From assembly GCA_903858815.1 (NCBI GenBank), contig CAIOKE010000277.1:1-35439 (forward strand): a stretch of DNA of 35,439 bases, written 5' to 3'. Below, one piece after another: positions 1 to 9,609 of this stretch. The notes under the pieces were generated by a model. The model had not been told where the DNA came from and did not search any database. It saw only the letters and a program-made list of their open reading frames with translations. The DNA comes from an uncultured Planctomycetaceae bacterium. GTDB lineage: Bacteria; Planctomycetota; Planctomycetia; Planctomycetales; Planctomycetaceae. A program made the position numbers and the translations under genes. Position 1 is the stretch's first letter. Each line of letters begins with the position of its first letter.

Positions 1-129
1 AGCCCATGCCTCAGCCTGTCAATCCTCACGAAGGTAAGACCATCAACCGGAGAGCCGGATGCGGGAGATCCGCCAGTCCGGTTCGGAGGGAGGGGGGAGC
101 CGAACTCAATCGGTCCTCCCTACCCCTAT
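1..129 (+). mobile_element. 3' end of a group II intron (domains V and VI)
   Basis: Bases 52-84 fold as a group II intron domain V. An 8-bp lower stem pairs 52-59 with 77-84 (one G-U pair) and starts with the AGC catalytic triad. An upper stem pairs GCGG 61-64 with CCGC 70-73 under a GAGA-type loop, and there is a 3'-side bulge at 74-76. Directly downstream, 88-93 (GGGAGG) pairs with 115-120 (CCTCCC), with an inner stem of CCGA 100-103 and TCGG 110-113, as expected for domain VI. A122 is a candidate branch-point adenosine, which would put the intron end near T129. The intron-encoded reverse transcriptase would lie upstream, outside the window, so I cannot say whether the intron is full length. 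The exact 3' boundary is inferred. Confidence 0.72.
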
Positions 130-312
130 CCTTTTTGTCCTTTGCGTCAGGAATGCTCGGGCTACCTTTTTGTGCTCGGCGTCAGGATGGCGAGGGTTAC
201 GGTGAAGGGAATGGTGCCAGGGTTACCATAGAGTTGTGTCAGATTCCTTCGATGCAGCGTTTCAGAGCATCGTCGCGGCAGCACGTGGTACCAGCAAGGG
301 GCACATGGCCGG
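130..312. other. Non-coding stretch between intron end and the DUF1501 gene
   Basis: No gene, RNA or repeat that I recognise. Open frames crossing it on either strand show no domain or credible start context. If the intron call is right, this is 3' exon or flanking DNA next to the insertion site and the tail side of the minus-strand DUF1501 gene. Confidence 0.4.
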
Positions 313-1776
313 TCAGGACATAATTCCGTGAACCAGTTGACCGTGTACATCGGTCAGGCGATAGCGACGGCCCTGGAACTTCCAGGTCAGGCGTTCGTGG
401 TCAATTCCCAGCAGGTGCAGCATCGTTGCCTGCAGATCATGAATGTGGACTCCGTCTGAAACGACGTTGTATCCAAACTCGCACGTTTCGCCGTACACTG
501 TGCCTGCTTTGATTCCACCACCTGCCAGCCAGATGCTGAAGCAGCGAGGATGGTGGTCGCGTCCGAAGTTGGCCTGAATTCGGCCCTGACAATAATTTGT
601 TCGACCGAATTCACCACCCCAGACGACCAGAGTCTCGTCCAGCAGGCCCCGAGCTCGCAGGTCACGGATCAGGGCGGCCGCCGGCTGGTCTGTTTCCTGA
701 CATAACTTCGGCAGCGCACCCGGCAGGCCACCGTGGTGGTCCCAGTCCTGGTGATACAGCTGAATGAATCGCACTCCCCGTTCCGCCAGTCGGCGAGCCT
801 GCAGGCAATTTGCAGCGAATGTGCCTGGCGTGGAGACATCGGGGCCGTAACTTTCCAGCACATGTTTTGGTTCTTCCGCCGTCCCGGTCGCTTCAGGCAC
901 ACTGGACTGCATGGCATAGGCCATTTCATAGTGATCAATCCGTGATCGGATTTCAGGATCCGGCAGCTGCTGATACTGATGCTCATGCAGTTCCCGCAGC
1001 CGATCCAGTAAACCACGTCGACTGGCGGCATCAATTCCCGCTGGATTCCCGAGGTACAGGACGGGATCCTGAGCCGCTCGAAACAGGACTCCCTGGTGAC
1101 GGGTCGGCAGGAACCCACTGCCCCACAGATGAGCACCCAGTGGCTGGCCGCTTTTGTCTCGCGTAATGAGGACGACAAAGGCCGGCAGGTTCTGATTGTC
1201 CTGTCCAAGGCCATAGCTGAGCCACGCTCCAAAACTGGGGCGACCGGCAATCTGCGTTCCTGTCTGGAACATCGTGACTCCGGGGCCGTGATTGATAGCT
1301 TCCGTATACATCGATCGAATGACGCACAGTTCGTCTGCAACTTTGGCCGTGTGGGGCAGCAGATTACTGAACCACGCACCACCACTACCAGCCTGGCGAA
1401 ATTCGAATGGTGAACCGACCAGCGGAATTGAAGACTGATTGCCCGACATCCCGGTCAGTCGCTGACCACCTCGCACCGAATCCGGTAATTGTTCCCCATG
1501 CCGCTGTTTCAGCAGCGGTTTGTAGTCATACAGATCCAGTTGTGATGGACCTCCGGACATAAACAGATAAATGACACGTTTTGCGCGCGGGGCAAAATGT
1601 GTGAGACCGGGAATTCCTGAGTCGATCGTAGCGGCAGTGTCTGCGACCTGCGGCAGCTTAGGATCGGCCCCATGAGCTTCCCGCGACAGCAGATCTGCCA
1701 GGGCTATGGAACCGAGTCCCATGCCACTGTTGGACAGAAAGGTCCGCCGATTCAGCGATAACAGTTGTGACTGCAT
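313..1776 (-). CDS. DUF1501 domain protein with Tat signal
   Basis: 487 aa. The N-terminus has a twin-arginine signal (NRRTFLSNSG, about residues 9-18, followed by a hydrophobic stretch), so export by the Tat system is likely. The family motifs are visible: GGPSQLDLYDYKP near residue 75, VVWGGEFGRT and GRDHHP in the C-terminal third, and a late AGTVYGET block. DUF1501 proteins have an alkaline phosphatase/sulfatase-like fold, are massively expanded in planctomycetes, and are usually encoded beside a PSCyt1/PSD1 protein, as here: the partner ends 60 bp upstream, so one operon is likely. The substrate is unknown; a role in extracellular polymer use is only an inference. The ATG at 1774-1776 is preceded by a GGAG box at good spacing. 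Confidence 0.92.
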   Translation of the reverse strand: MQSQLLSLNRRTFLSNSGMGLGSIALADLLSREAHGADPKLPQVADTAATIDSGIPGLTHFAPRAKRVIYLFMSGGPSQLDLYDYKPLLKQRHGEQLPDSVRGGQRLTGMSGNQSSIPLVGSPFEFRQAGSGGAWFSNLLPHTAKVADELCVIRSMYTEAINHGPGVTMFQTGTQIAGRPSFGAWLSYGLGQDNQNLPAFVVLITRDKSGQPLGAHLWGSGFLPTRHQGVLFRAAQDPVLYLGNPAGIDAASRRGLLDRLRELHEHQYQQLPDPEIRSRIDHYEMAYAMQSSVPEATGTAEEPKHVLESYGPDVSTPGTFAANCLQARRLAERGVRFIQLYHQDWDHHGGLPGALPKLCQETDQPAAALIRDLRARGLLDETLVVWGGEFGRTNYCQGRIQANFGRDHHPRCFSIWLAGGGIKAGTVYGETCEFGYNVVSDGVHIHDLQATMLHLLGIDHERLTWKFQGRRYRLTDVHGQLVHGIMS

Positions 1777-1836
1777 GAATTGTCTCCGACTTTCACTCAG
1801 GCCGAAGGCCCCACACCGGGTTCGTGGATTCAGACT

Positions 1837-4800
1837 TCAACGTCGCACGACACATTCGTCGTAATTCAGCAAGGCCTGCGCAAGTACCGTGGCGGCTGCC
1901 GCCTGAGCAGCCGACAGCTCATTTGAAGGTGGTTTTTGACCTGTTTTCAGCAGCTCGGCCGCACGTTCCGGTCGCTCTGTGAAATGTTGCAGCTGCTCGG
2001 ACCAAAGCCGCTGCAGAATGCCCAGTTCGGTGGCATCCGGCTGGCGACTCCAGCAACGCATGCAGCCTTCGCGAATCATCGATTCCACAGAATCCCTGTT
2101 GCTGCGATATATTTGTTCTCCGAGGACCCGAGCAGCTTCCACATACTGCACGCCATTCAGCAGAATCAGCGCCTGCAGTGGTGAATCCGTACGTTCTCGT
2201 TTCGCAGTACAGACGGCGCGTCGCGGAGCATCGAATGCCAGCATTGCCGGAGGTGGACTGGTGCGGCGCCAGTTCGTATACAAGCTGCGCCGATATACTC
2301 CATCGCCGCCGCTGATGCCCGCGGGCTTGAACGCTTCTGTCATTTCGTAGGGGTTTACCGGAGGTCCGCCGATCTGCTCTCGAAGCAGTCCGGCAGCTGC
2401 CAGAGCATTGTCGCGAATCATCTCTGCCGGTAAGCGAAACCGCGGACCTCGAGCCAGCCACTCATTGTCCGGATCATCCTCCATCTGTACCGCCGGTCCA
2501 ACACTGTGCTGCTGATATGTCTCCGTCAGTACAATAGCTCGCACCAGCCCCTTCACATCCCAGCCCGATCGGATGAAGTAGTCGGCCAGAGTATCCAGCA
2601 CTTCCGGATACAGCGGACGACTGCCCTGACTGCCAAAATCCTCCGCTGTCCGCACCAGCCCGCGACCGAACAATGACTGCCAGATGCGATTGACCGTCAC
2701 TCGCGCAAGTAAAGGATGCTGCGGACTGGTCAGCCACTGCGACAGCCCAAGGCGATTTCGCGGTGCCCCTTCAGGGAAGGCAGACAGAGCTGCCGGAACG
2801 CCCGCCTGGACCTCTTCGCGACGCTGGTTGTACTCGCCGCGAAACAGCACCCACGCCGGCTTCGGCTGTGCCATTTCACGCATCACCATGATTTCTTTCA
2901 GACCCTGAAAATACCGGGCTTCAGCCTGCCGAGCCTGCTGCAACTGCTGCAGTTTCGCCCGGTATTCCCCGTCCTGACGCAGCAGATACCACTGCAGAAG
3001 CTGACTGCGGACTTCGTCTGACAGATCACGCTGTTCCCTGCTTTGTGCTGCTTCGCTGAGTAAACTGCGAGCAGCAGCCTCGTTATAAACGGCCAGACAC
3101 TCCAGTGGTGTCAGGCCCGTATCAAAGACTCGCACGTCATCCACAAGACCATCCTTGAAGCCACGATCCCGAAATCGCTCGCCAAGGGCAATATTGTCAC
3201 CGCCACCACCAGTGATTTCGCGAGTCAGTGAGTCACGAATGACCTGCGTCTCCGCACGTTGACCGTTCACATAGATTGCCAGTCCGGCCGCTTCACTGCT
3301 GCCATCCGAGATCACTGTGACGTGTACCCACTGATGCAGCGGCAAAGGTTCACGCATCGCGACTGAGGCAGCATTCCCCGGCCAGAAATGAATCAGAGAC
3401 CACTTCAGGCAACCATCCTCAATCAGCAGCTCATACCCCCGGCTGGCCGCGTCTGTCCATGCTCGTGAGCGATGCATGACCACCGCTCGCTGTTTTATAT
3501 CCGGTGTCTGCAGCCACAGTGAAACACTGAATGGCTGGTGCCGTTGAAAATTGCCCAGCGGCAGGTCCACCGGATCATCGCCCGAGAATTGTACCGCCTG
3601 TCCTGAGTGACCCGCTGTCAGACGATTCTCGCCACGAATTGTGGCCGGCTGATCCGCACGCAGCGTGTTGGCCAGCTGCTCACCATTCTGCTGGTCAAAT
3701 GAAAAGCGGGCCTGTTCACCGGAAAACAAAGGCAGCTCAGTCAGTGCTGCTGTTCCCAGCCAGTCAGCAAATCGCTGTTCCGCCAGCACCCGCTCGGAAG
3801 CCAGTGCACTGTGAGCCTGAGTGATCTGAGTTCGCAGTTCTGCCAGTTTTGCAGTGGAATCCGCCGTTGTCATGGTCAGCGTCGGAGTTGGCGGGGAGGG
3901 TGTGAAGTACGAGTACAATCCAGCCTCGTCAATGTTCTGAAACATTGCAAACAACTGGTAATACTCGCGCTGGGTGATGGGATCGTACTTGTGGTCGTGA
4001 CAACGCGCACATTCGAATGTCAGGCCCAGAAAAGCGGTGGCAAAGGTCTGCACACGATCACTGACGTACTCAACGCGATACTCTTCTTCAACACTGCCAC
4101 CCTCTGCTTCCTGCTGATGCAGGCGGTTAAAGGCTGTGGCCAGAATCTGCTGCTCGGTGGCGTCCGGCAGCAGGTCCCCGGCCAGCTGCCATGTGACAAA
4201 CTGATCAAACGGAAGATTCTGATTGAAGGCATCAATCACCCAGTCACGCCACGGCCACATCTCACGCTCACGGTCCACCTGAAAACCAAAGCTGTCCGAA
4301 TAGCGCGCCACATCCAGCCAGTCCACCGCCATCCGTTCTCCGTATCGCGGGGATGACAGCAGCTGATCCACCAGCCGACTGACAGCCTGAGGATCCGTAT
4401 CGGCGGAAAACCTGCGTACAGCATCCGGAGCGGGTGGTAACCCCGTCAGATCAAAACTGAGCCTGCGAATCAGCGTTTCACGTGCAGCAACAGGCTGCGG
4501 CTGCAGACCGCGAGCCCTTAGCTGACCGCGAATTAACTGATCAATCCGGCCACTGATCGTGGCCGCTGTGGTGTCACCGGGCTGCACCGGAAGGAATGAC
4601 CAGTGCCCCTGATACTCGGCACCTGCCCGAATCCAGTCCCGCAGCAGCTGCACTTCGGAAGATGTCAGACGCCCCAGTTTGGCGTGTGGTGGAGGCATCA
4701 CGGAATCGGCGTCGTCACTGACGATTCGCTGGATTATCGCACTGTCTTCAGGACGACCCGGCACGATTGCCCCCGCTGCTATGGCTGCCGCACGGTCGTC

Positions 4801-5004
4801 CAGACGCAGGTCGGCTTTCCGTTCAGCACTATCAGGACCATGACAGAAAAAACACCGATCCGACAGCAGTGGACGAATGTCGCGATTGAACGTCGGAACA
4901 GGCCCCTGCACCGGGGATGAAGTCGGTACGGAAGATTGCTGGGAATACGCAGGGGCTGCGTAAAGACTGAGCCACAGGACCAGCGTCGGCAGAACAGATC
5001 GCAT
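1837..5004 (-). CDS. Planctomycete cytochrome c-like PSCyt1/PSCyt2 (DUF1549)/PSD1 (DUF1553) protein with LamG-like domain
   Basis: 1055 aa from the ATG at 5002-5004. I prefer this to the upstream TTG because a Sec signal peptide (MRSVLPTLVLWLSLYAAPAYS) starts there and an AAAGG box precedes it. Order of parts: signal peptide; PSCyt1 with haem-binding motif CFFCH at residues 51-55; PSCyt2/DUF1549 with a second CxxCH-like motif (CARCH) near residue 332; a concanavalin/LamG-like sandwich in the middle (HQPFSVSLWLQTP region); PSD1/DUF1553 at the C-terminus (LARVTVNRIWQSLFGRGLV; SPLQALILLN). The family is planctomycete-enriched and probably acts outside the cytoplasmic membrane with the DUF1501 protein encoded next to it. 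The reaction and substrate are unknown; the LamG-like part suggests carbohydrate binding. Confidence 0.93.
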   Translation of the reverse strand: MRSVLPTLVLWLSLYAAPAYSQQSSVPTSSPVQGPVPTFNRDIRPLLSDRCFFCHGPDSAERKADLRLDDRAAAIAAGAIVPGRPEDSAIIQRIVSDDADSVMPPPHAKLGRLTSSEVQLLRDWIRAGAEYQGHWSFLPVQPGDTTAATISGRIDQLIRGQLRARGLQPQPVAARETLIRRLSFDLTGLPPAPDAVRRFSADTDPQAVSRLVDQLLSSPRYGERMAVDWLDVARYSDSFGFQVDREREMWPWRDWVIDAFNQNLPFDQFVTWQLAGDLLPDATEQQILATAFNRLHQQEAEGGSVEEEYRVEYVSDRVQTFATAFLGLTFECARCHDHKYDPITQREYYQLFAMFQNIDEAGLYSYFTPSPPTPTLTMTTADSTAKLAELRTQITQAHSALASERVLAEQRFADWLGTAALTELPLFSGEQARFSFDQQNGEQLANTLRADQPATIRGENRLTAGHSGQAVQFSGDDPVDLPLGNFQRHQPFSVSLWLQTPDIKQRAVVMHRSRAWTDAASRGYELLIEDGCLKWSLIHFWPGNAASVAMREPLPLHQWVHVTVISDGSSEAAGLAIYVNGQRAETQVIRDSLTREITGGGGDNIALGERFRDRGFKDGLVDDVRVFDTGLTPLECLAVYNEAAARSLLSEAAQSREQRDLSDEVRSQLLQWYLLRQDGEYRAKLQQLQQARQAEARYFQGLKEIMVMREMAQPKPAWVLFRGEYNQRREEVQAGVPAALSAFPEGAPRNRLGLSQWLTSPQHPLLARVTVNRIWQSLFGRGLVRTAEDFGSQGSRPLYPEVLDTLADYFIRSGWDVKGLVRAIVLTETYQQHSVGPAVQMEDDPDNEWLARGPRFRLPAEMIRDNALAAAGLLREQIGGPPVNPYEMTEAFKPAGISGGDGVYRRSLYTNWRRTSPPPAMLAFDAPRRAVCTAKRERTDSPLQALILLNGVQYVEAARVLGEQIYRSNRDSVESMIREGCMRCWSRQPDATELGILQRLWSEQLQHFTERPERAAELLKTGQKPPSNELSAAQAAAATVLAQALLNYDECVVRR

Positions 5005-5138
5005 GGGAAGACCTTTGCGGATCCGAGTCAATCACGGAAGGGCGTGGAGATGCCCCTATCCTACCACGGAAGCGCGGAGCTGACTTCGCAGAATTGCGTC
5101 AGAGCGGGGGGATTCCGGAATTCTCGGTCAGCCACTGT

Positions 5139-6227
5139 TCAGGACGAATATTCGATGATCGTTTTGATCCCCTGAACTTCGCGGTGCTGGTAGTGCCACA
5201 GTGAATCCTGCAGGGAAACCCGGGCTGTAATCAGTGCCTGCAGTTCTGCCCAATGCGTTTTCCGCAGCTGTCCCAGATGAGTAAGAGCATCAATGAAATC
5301 ACGCGGCGCTGAGTTGACGCAGCCGATGTGCAGATGATTGTTCAGCAGGCCATGCAGCATCATACCGGCGACATCCAGCTGCGGTGGTCGTTCAGGCTTC
5401 AGACTGCCCAGCCAGACCATCACGCCACACGACCGCAGGATGTTCGTGGTACGCACCATCAGTTCGTCACTGCCTGTACACTCCAGAATCAGATCCACTC
5501 CATCGCGTTCAGGATCCCTGACCTGCAGCGCGTCATCGGACAATCTCTGATACTGCATGCCGAACCGCTGCGCCAGTGTGGCGCGAAATGTGTCCGGCTG
5601 ATCACGTCCCAGCATGGTGATCGGCCAGCCTCGTGCGATGCAGGCAAGGCCTGCGGCAAACCCGATGGGGCCCATGCCGGTGACGAGGACCTTTGGAGGC
5701 GTTGTGTCCCAGCAGTCTGATCCCAGTCGTGCACGCTGCAGATGCAGGGCTTCATTGACACCCTTCTCTGCGACGGCGAGCGGTTCCGTGAATATGGCGA
5801 TATCGGCCAAATCTGCCGGCACGCGATACAGATGCTGGCTGTGATCCAGCCATAGCGGGACACTGAAGCCGTGCTCAGAAAAAATACCTCGTTCAGTAAA
5901 CCGCCCCAGCGGCAGGTAATCGAGCCGTCGGCGTTCACCGGGCAGACTGCGACGGACTGCCGGCACAGCAAGATCGCCGGGTTTCCAGTCCGTGACATCG
6001 GTCCCGACAGCTTCGACTTTTGCGAGGCATTCGTGGCCGAGCAGCAGGACGGATTCTTCCGGGGGAACCCAGGGCGCAGCGGAATGCAGGATCTCACGGT
6101 CAGTGCCACAGATCCCCAGTTGCAGTGTGCGACAGAGAATCTGCGTGGCCCCCACGGACTGTGGCACTGCCATCTGCACAATCTCTGGAATCACCGAGCC
6201 CGGTCGCGCTGCAATCCCCGACTGCAT
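5139..6227 (-). CDS. Glucose 1-dehydrogenase-like medium-chain dehydrogenase (MDR, zinc type)
   Basis: 362 aa from the ATG at 6225-6227. An AAGGAG box lies 8 nt upstream and overlaps the in-frame GTG at 6236, so I reject the GTG start. The N-terminal GroES-like domain has GICGTDREIL (catalytic zinc Cys) and LLGHE (His-Glu pair). The nucleotide-binding domain has VTGMGPIGFAAG, a GxGxxG dinucleotide loop. The GTDREI wording and the C-terminal part (NNHLHIGCVNSAPRDF) match the glucose dehydrogenase C-terminal family. The likely reaction is NAD(P)-dependent oxidation of an aldose to its lactone; the sugar is not certain. The structural-zinc cysteine cluster of classical alcohol dehydrogenases is not seen. 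It lies 71 bp downstream of rtcB on the same strand and may be cotranscribed. Confidence 0.85.
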   Translation of the reverse strand: MQSGIAARPGSVIPEIVQMAVPQSVGATQILCRTLQLGICGTDREILHSAAPWVPPEESVLLLGHECLAKVEAVGTDVTDWKPGDLAVPAVRRSLPGERRRLDYLPLGRFTERGIFSEHGFSVPLWLDHSQHLYRVPADLADIAIFTEPLAVAEKGVNEALHLQRARLGSDCWDTTPPKVLVTGMGPIGFAAGLACIARGWPITMLGRDQPDTFRATLAQRFGMQYQRLSDDALQVRDPERDGVDLILECTGSDELMVRTTNILRSCGVMVWLGSLKPERPPQLDVAGMMLHGLLNNHLHIGCVNSAPRDFIDALTHLGQLRKTHWAELQALITARVSLQDSLWHYQHREVQGIKTIIEYSS

Positions 6228-6298
6228 CTTCTGCACTCCTTCAGTTAGGTCATCCGGTGTGATCCGGGAGACACAGCGTTCTGCCGCTGCTGTTGGGT

Positions 6299-7789
6299 TT
6301 AATCGTCTGCAGCGTCGCCGTCCTTGATCACAAACCGTGCTTTCAGACGGGCAACTTCGGTTGCGAGGCCGGCGGCCTGGACCGACCGCAGCACTTCATT
6401 GAAGTCCTTGTAGGCGGCTGGAGCCTCATCCCTCGGGTACTGTCGACAGTTGCTGAGAATATCCAGTTCATCAAACGAACGATCAATGGTCTGCTGATCC
6501 AGTTCTCGAATCGCGCGTCGTCGACCCAGCGCGCGACCCGCACCGTGATTGACACTGTAGCAGCTTTGCTGTGCGCCATCATCCGCGACCATCACGCAGG
6601 ATCCTGCCTGGGGATTACCGGGGAGCAGGATCGGGTGTCCGGTGTCATGGTAGATGGTGCCTCGTAATGCGTGGTGTCCCGCGGGGAACGCGCGAGTGGC
6701 TCCTTTACGATGTACCCAGGCCAGCTGGTTGTCCACGACCTCCCGCCGCGCAATATTATGGCTGATGAAATACACAAGCTGCCCCCGCGTGCCCGGCAGG
6801 ACCTGTTGAAAAGCTTCCAGCACCAGCGCATTGATCAGCAGATGATTGAGCGTTGCGAAGTTGGCCCCCAGAGCCATGTCATCGAGATAGGCATTGGCTT
6901 CAGCGGTTCCCAGTGGCGCGTACACAAGTTCGCGATCACCACCGGGCAGGGGAATTCCCCATCGTGCGAACTGTGCCTGCAGCGATTTGAACTGACCGTC
7001 TGCCAGGTTGTGCCCGATTCCGCGGGACCCGCAATGCGACAGAAAAGCCACGTGACCATCACGCAGTCCGAAGACTTCAGCTGCACGTCGAGCGCGAGGG
7101 GTGGTGCCCACTCGCACCTCTTCACACTCACCAAAATGGTTTCCGCCACCATAAGATCCAAGCTGCTTCATTTTCCCCGGAAAGCGGTGTCGGAAAATAC
7201 CCTGCTGCAGGTGCAGATCGAGCCTTGCAGCAAGGGCGTCCTGCGTGTCGTCGTGACCCACATGGACTGCGTCTTCGCAGTACTGGGTCCATTCGGGTGG
7301 GATACCCAATTGGTCGCAGACTGAGGCTGAAGCGCCTTCCACCAGCAACTGACGTCCCAGGGACTCATCGACGTAACGGGACTTTGGAGCACACTGCTGA
7401 CCGCGACCGGCACCGGTTGGAGTGCGTTCGCAGATGGCCTGGATCAGGGCACGGCGAACTTTGCGATCCTGAATCGCTTCGGCAGGAACATCCAGTTGCA
7501 GCAGGCTCATCGAACACTTGATGTCGACACCGACCGGTCCGGGGTAAATGTGAGTGGGCGAGACGAGGACGCAGCCGACTGGTGCTCCGTACCCGCAGTG
7601 AGCATCGGGATTCAGCACCAGCTGGGTGACACCTGGTGCGTTACGGGAGTTGATGGCCTGTCGCAGGCAGGATTCGTCGAAGGTGTCGCGAATGGCTGCT
7701 GTACCGATGACCGTGATGGGCCTGATCGCCCCATCCTGCACGGGCAGGATCCCGGTGGCTTCTCCTGTGGGAATAATTGTGGGCAACAT
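6299..7789 (-). CDS. rtcB: RtcB family RNA ligase (3'-phosphate/5'-OH)
   Basis: 496 aa. RtcB seals RNA 2',3'-cyclic phosphate or 3'-phosphate ends to 5'-OH ends using GTP and Mn2+. Metal-binding signatures are present: PDAHCGYGAPVG (residues 61-72), GVDIKC with Asp89 and Cys92, GGGNHFGE, SHCGSRGIGH, and HNIARRE (His). The histidine that becomes guanylylated sits in VNHGAGRALGRRRA. The C-terminal VIKDGD carries the expected late lysine. GVDIKCSM differs from the common GVDIGCGM, but the ligands are kept. The ATG at 7787-7789 has an AGGAG box 7 nt upstream. No archease gene or rtcA is nearby. The neighbours (dehydrogenase downstream, divergent sulfatase upstream) give no further clue to its RNA target. 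Confidence 0.94.
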   Translation of the reverse strand: MLPTIIPTGEATGILPVQDGAIRPITVIGTAAIRDTFDESCLRQAINSRNAPGVTQLVLNPDAHCGYGAPVGCVLVSPTHIYPGPVGVDIKCSMSLLQLDVPAEAIQDRKVRRALIQAICERTPTGAGRGQQCAPKSRYVDESLGRQLLVEGASASVCDQLGIPPEWTQYCEDAVHVGHDDTQDALAARLDLHLQQGIFRHRFPGKMKQLGSYGGGNHFGECEEVRVGTTPRARRAAEVFGLRDGHVAFLSHCGSRGIGHNLADGQFKSLQAQFARWGIPLPGGDRELVYAPLGTAEANAYLDDMALGANFATLNHLLINALVLEAFQQVLPGTRGQLVYFISHNIARREVVDNQLAWVHRKGATRAFPAGHHALRGTIYHDTGHPILLPGNPQAGSCVMVADDGAQQSCYSVNHGAGRALGRRRAIRELDQQTIDRSFDELDILSNCRQYPRDEAPAAYKDFNEVLRSVQAAGLATEVARLKARFVIKDGDAADD

Positions 7790-8165
7790 CTAGCAACTCC
7801 TGCAAAACGGTGACTGCGAGACGTAACAATACCGACAGGAACAGTGCGGTGGGAGTGCGGACGAAAGCGATCTGATGAAACCGATTCGAAATACTGAGAA
7901 GGCGATGGGGGGCGGCGGTTGGCGGGCTGAAGGCCGTGCGAAAACTCGTATCCGGAATTCTTTTTGGGTCGTGCAACTGACGGCTGGACGGTGGTCGGTC
8001 TGCTGTTGGGGGAGTTCCGGGGGCATTGGTGTCAGCAGCGGACAAACGTGGTTTGCGAACGAGGGTCAGGGGTGTTTGGCGGTTGACATACAGACTGCGT
8101 CAGGGTATCGGTGGGGTAATTCTGCAGTGCTGACAATCACTGATCGTTTCTTTACGGGTTGCCTT
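7790..8165. other. Divergent intergenic region between rtcB and the sulfatase
   Basis: 376 bp, GC-rich. The sulfatase frame stays open upstream to 7875, but that extension has no domain and would bury the signal peptide, so I treat it as non-coding. The only element I can propose is a sigma70-like promoter at 8083-8111 for the plus strand. I see no repeat, small RNA or strong hairpin. Confidence 0.45.
8083..8111 (+). promoter_or_regulatory. Candidate sigma70-like promoter for the sulfatase gene
   Basis: A perfect TTGACA at 8083-8088 is followed after 17 nt by TATCGG at 8106-8111, a weak -10. It would give a 5' leader of about 45-50 nt before the chosen start. Planctomycete promoter consensus is not well defined, so this is tentative. 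Confidence 0.3.
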
Positions 8166-9473
8166 ATGCTGAAGTGCTGCGTCAGTCCGTTGCCCTGCTG
8201 CCTGTTGTTGTGGCTTGGCTGTCTGCTGGCCGTGCCTGTGCCGGGCTTGCATGCTGTCGTCGCTGCTGAACCGCAGTCTGTGGCTCGCCCGAATATCATC
8301 TGGATCCTTGCGGATGATTTTGGTTTGCCGGATGTGGGGTGTTATGGGGGCGTTTACAGGACGCCTGCTCTGGACAGTCTGGCGTCGGGTGGAACGCGTT
8401 TTGACTTCTGTTTTGCTGCTCCTTTGTGCGCGCCGTCGCGGGCAATGTGTATGTTTGGTCGGTATGGTTTTCGTACGGGTGTGCGAGACAACGGGCAGGG
8501 CGCTGCTGCGACTCCGCAGCGCGAAGTCTGCATCGCGAAAGTGCTGAAACAGGCGGGTTATGCCACGGCTGTGGCCGGGAAATGGTCGGATCTCGAATAT
8601 CTCGTGACAGCGGAGGATGGTCGTCGCTGGGGTTTCGATCAGTTTATGATCTGGGGTGAGCGGTGGGAGGAAGGTGGGGGTCGTTCGCGGTATTGGGGTC
8701 CTGATTACAACCACAACGGAGTGATTATTTCTGGTGACAAACGGACATTCGGACCGGATCTGCTGCAGAAGTTTGCGGTGGACTTTATTCGTCAGAATCG
8801 TGAGGGCCCTTTTTTTCTCTACTACCCGACTCCTCTGATTCACTACAAGCTGCAGCGAACACCGGACAGCAGCGGTGGTGAATCGGATCTGCACTCAGAC
8901 AATATTGAATATCTGGACAAGCTGGTGGGACAGCTGGTCAGTGAGCTGGAGAGTCTGCAGTTGCGGGAAAAGACTCTGATCATATTCGTGGGTGATAATG
9001 GCTCGACGAAAGGACAGCATACTGTCCATGGTCGCCGGATTTTCGGGAAGAAGGGTGAATTGAAGGAAGGTGGCTGTCGAGTTCCGCTGATTGTGAACTG
9101 GCCCGGTACAACTCCGGCTGGCAGAGTGAATCAGGATCTGGTCAGCCTGACGGATTTTTTTCCGACGCTGGCGGAACTGGCCGGTGCCCCGCTGCCTGAG
9201 GGTGTGTCGATTGATGGTGTCAGTCTGGCGTCTCGTTTTCAGGGGCGGTCCGGTCAGTCGCGTGAGTGGGTGTATGTGCAGCTGCGTGAGGAGTGTTATG
9301 TCCGTGATAGGCGGTGGAAGCTGACTGGTGCCGGGGATTTGTTTGACATGCGTGAGGCTCCGTGGCAGGAGATTGCTGTTGCTGCCGATGCGACGGATCC
9401 GCTGGCTCAGCAGGCGCGTATTCGCCTGCAGACCGCTCTGGACGGTATGGCTGCTGCGGCTGCAGGGCAATAG
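8166..9473 (+). CDS. Sulfatase (formylglycine-dependent, exported)
   Basis: 435 aa from the ATG at 8166, chosen because the Sec signal peptide (hydrophobic CCLLLWLGCLLAVPVPG, with AVVAAEP near the cleavage site) begins there; the Shine-Dalgarno match is weak. The mature part opens with RPNIIWILADDFG (Asp pair for Ca2+). The modification site is CAPSRAMCMFGR with Cys88, the C-x-P-S-R...G-R sulfatase signature, so anaerobic-type or FGE maturation to formylglycine is expected from a gene elsewhere. IIFVGDNGSTKGQH carries further metal/sulfate residues. It hydrolyses sulfate esters, probably of polysaccharides, in the periplasm or outside. Sulfatases are very abundant in planctomycetes. The exact substrate cannot be read from sequence. 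Confidence 0.93.
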   Translation: MLKCCVSPLPCCLLLWLGCLLAVPVPGLHAVVAAEPQSVARPNIIWILADDFGLPDVGCYGGVYRTPALDSLASGGTRFDFCFAAPLCAPSRAMCMFGRYGFRTGVRDNGQGAAATPQREVCIAKVLKQAGYATAVAGKWSDLEYLVTAEDGRRWGFDQFMIWGERWEEGGGRSRYWGPDYNHNGVIISGDKRTFGPDLLQKFAVDFIRQNREGPFFLYYPTPLIHYKLQRTPDSSGGESDLHSDNIEYLDKLVGQLVSELESLQLREKTLIIFVGDNGSTKGQHTVHGRRIFGKKGELKEGGCRVPLIVNWPGTTPAGRVNQDLVSLTDFFPTLAELAGAPLPEGVSIDGVSLASRFQGRSGQSREWVYVQLREECYVRDRRWKLTGAGDLFDMREAPWQEIAVAADATDPLAQQARIRLQTALDGMAAAAAGQ

Positions 9474-9609
9474 CGAGCCGTAAAGCGGGCGGTTTGCAGT
9501 GGGTGGGTGGTGGGTTGTGAATGTTTGACCAACGCTGGGTCGCAGGATTAGACTGCTGGCCAGCAGTGTGGCCTGTGCACCGGAGTATTTCTGAAGAGAG
9601 GATCAGCAG

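Noticed and set aside
6-323. Open plus-strand frame of about 105 codons at the left edge
   Set aside because: It runs through the intron domain V/VI hairpins and has no domain or start signals.
7875-8165. N-terminal extension of the sulfatase
   Set aside because: It would place 97 residues of non-conserved sequence before a clear Sec signal peptide that starts at 8166.
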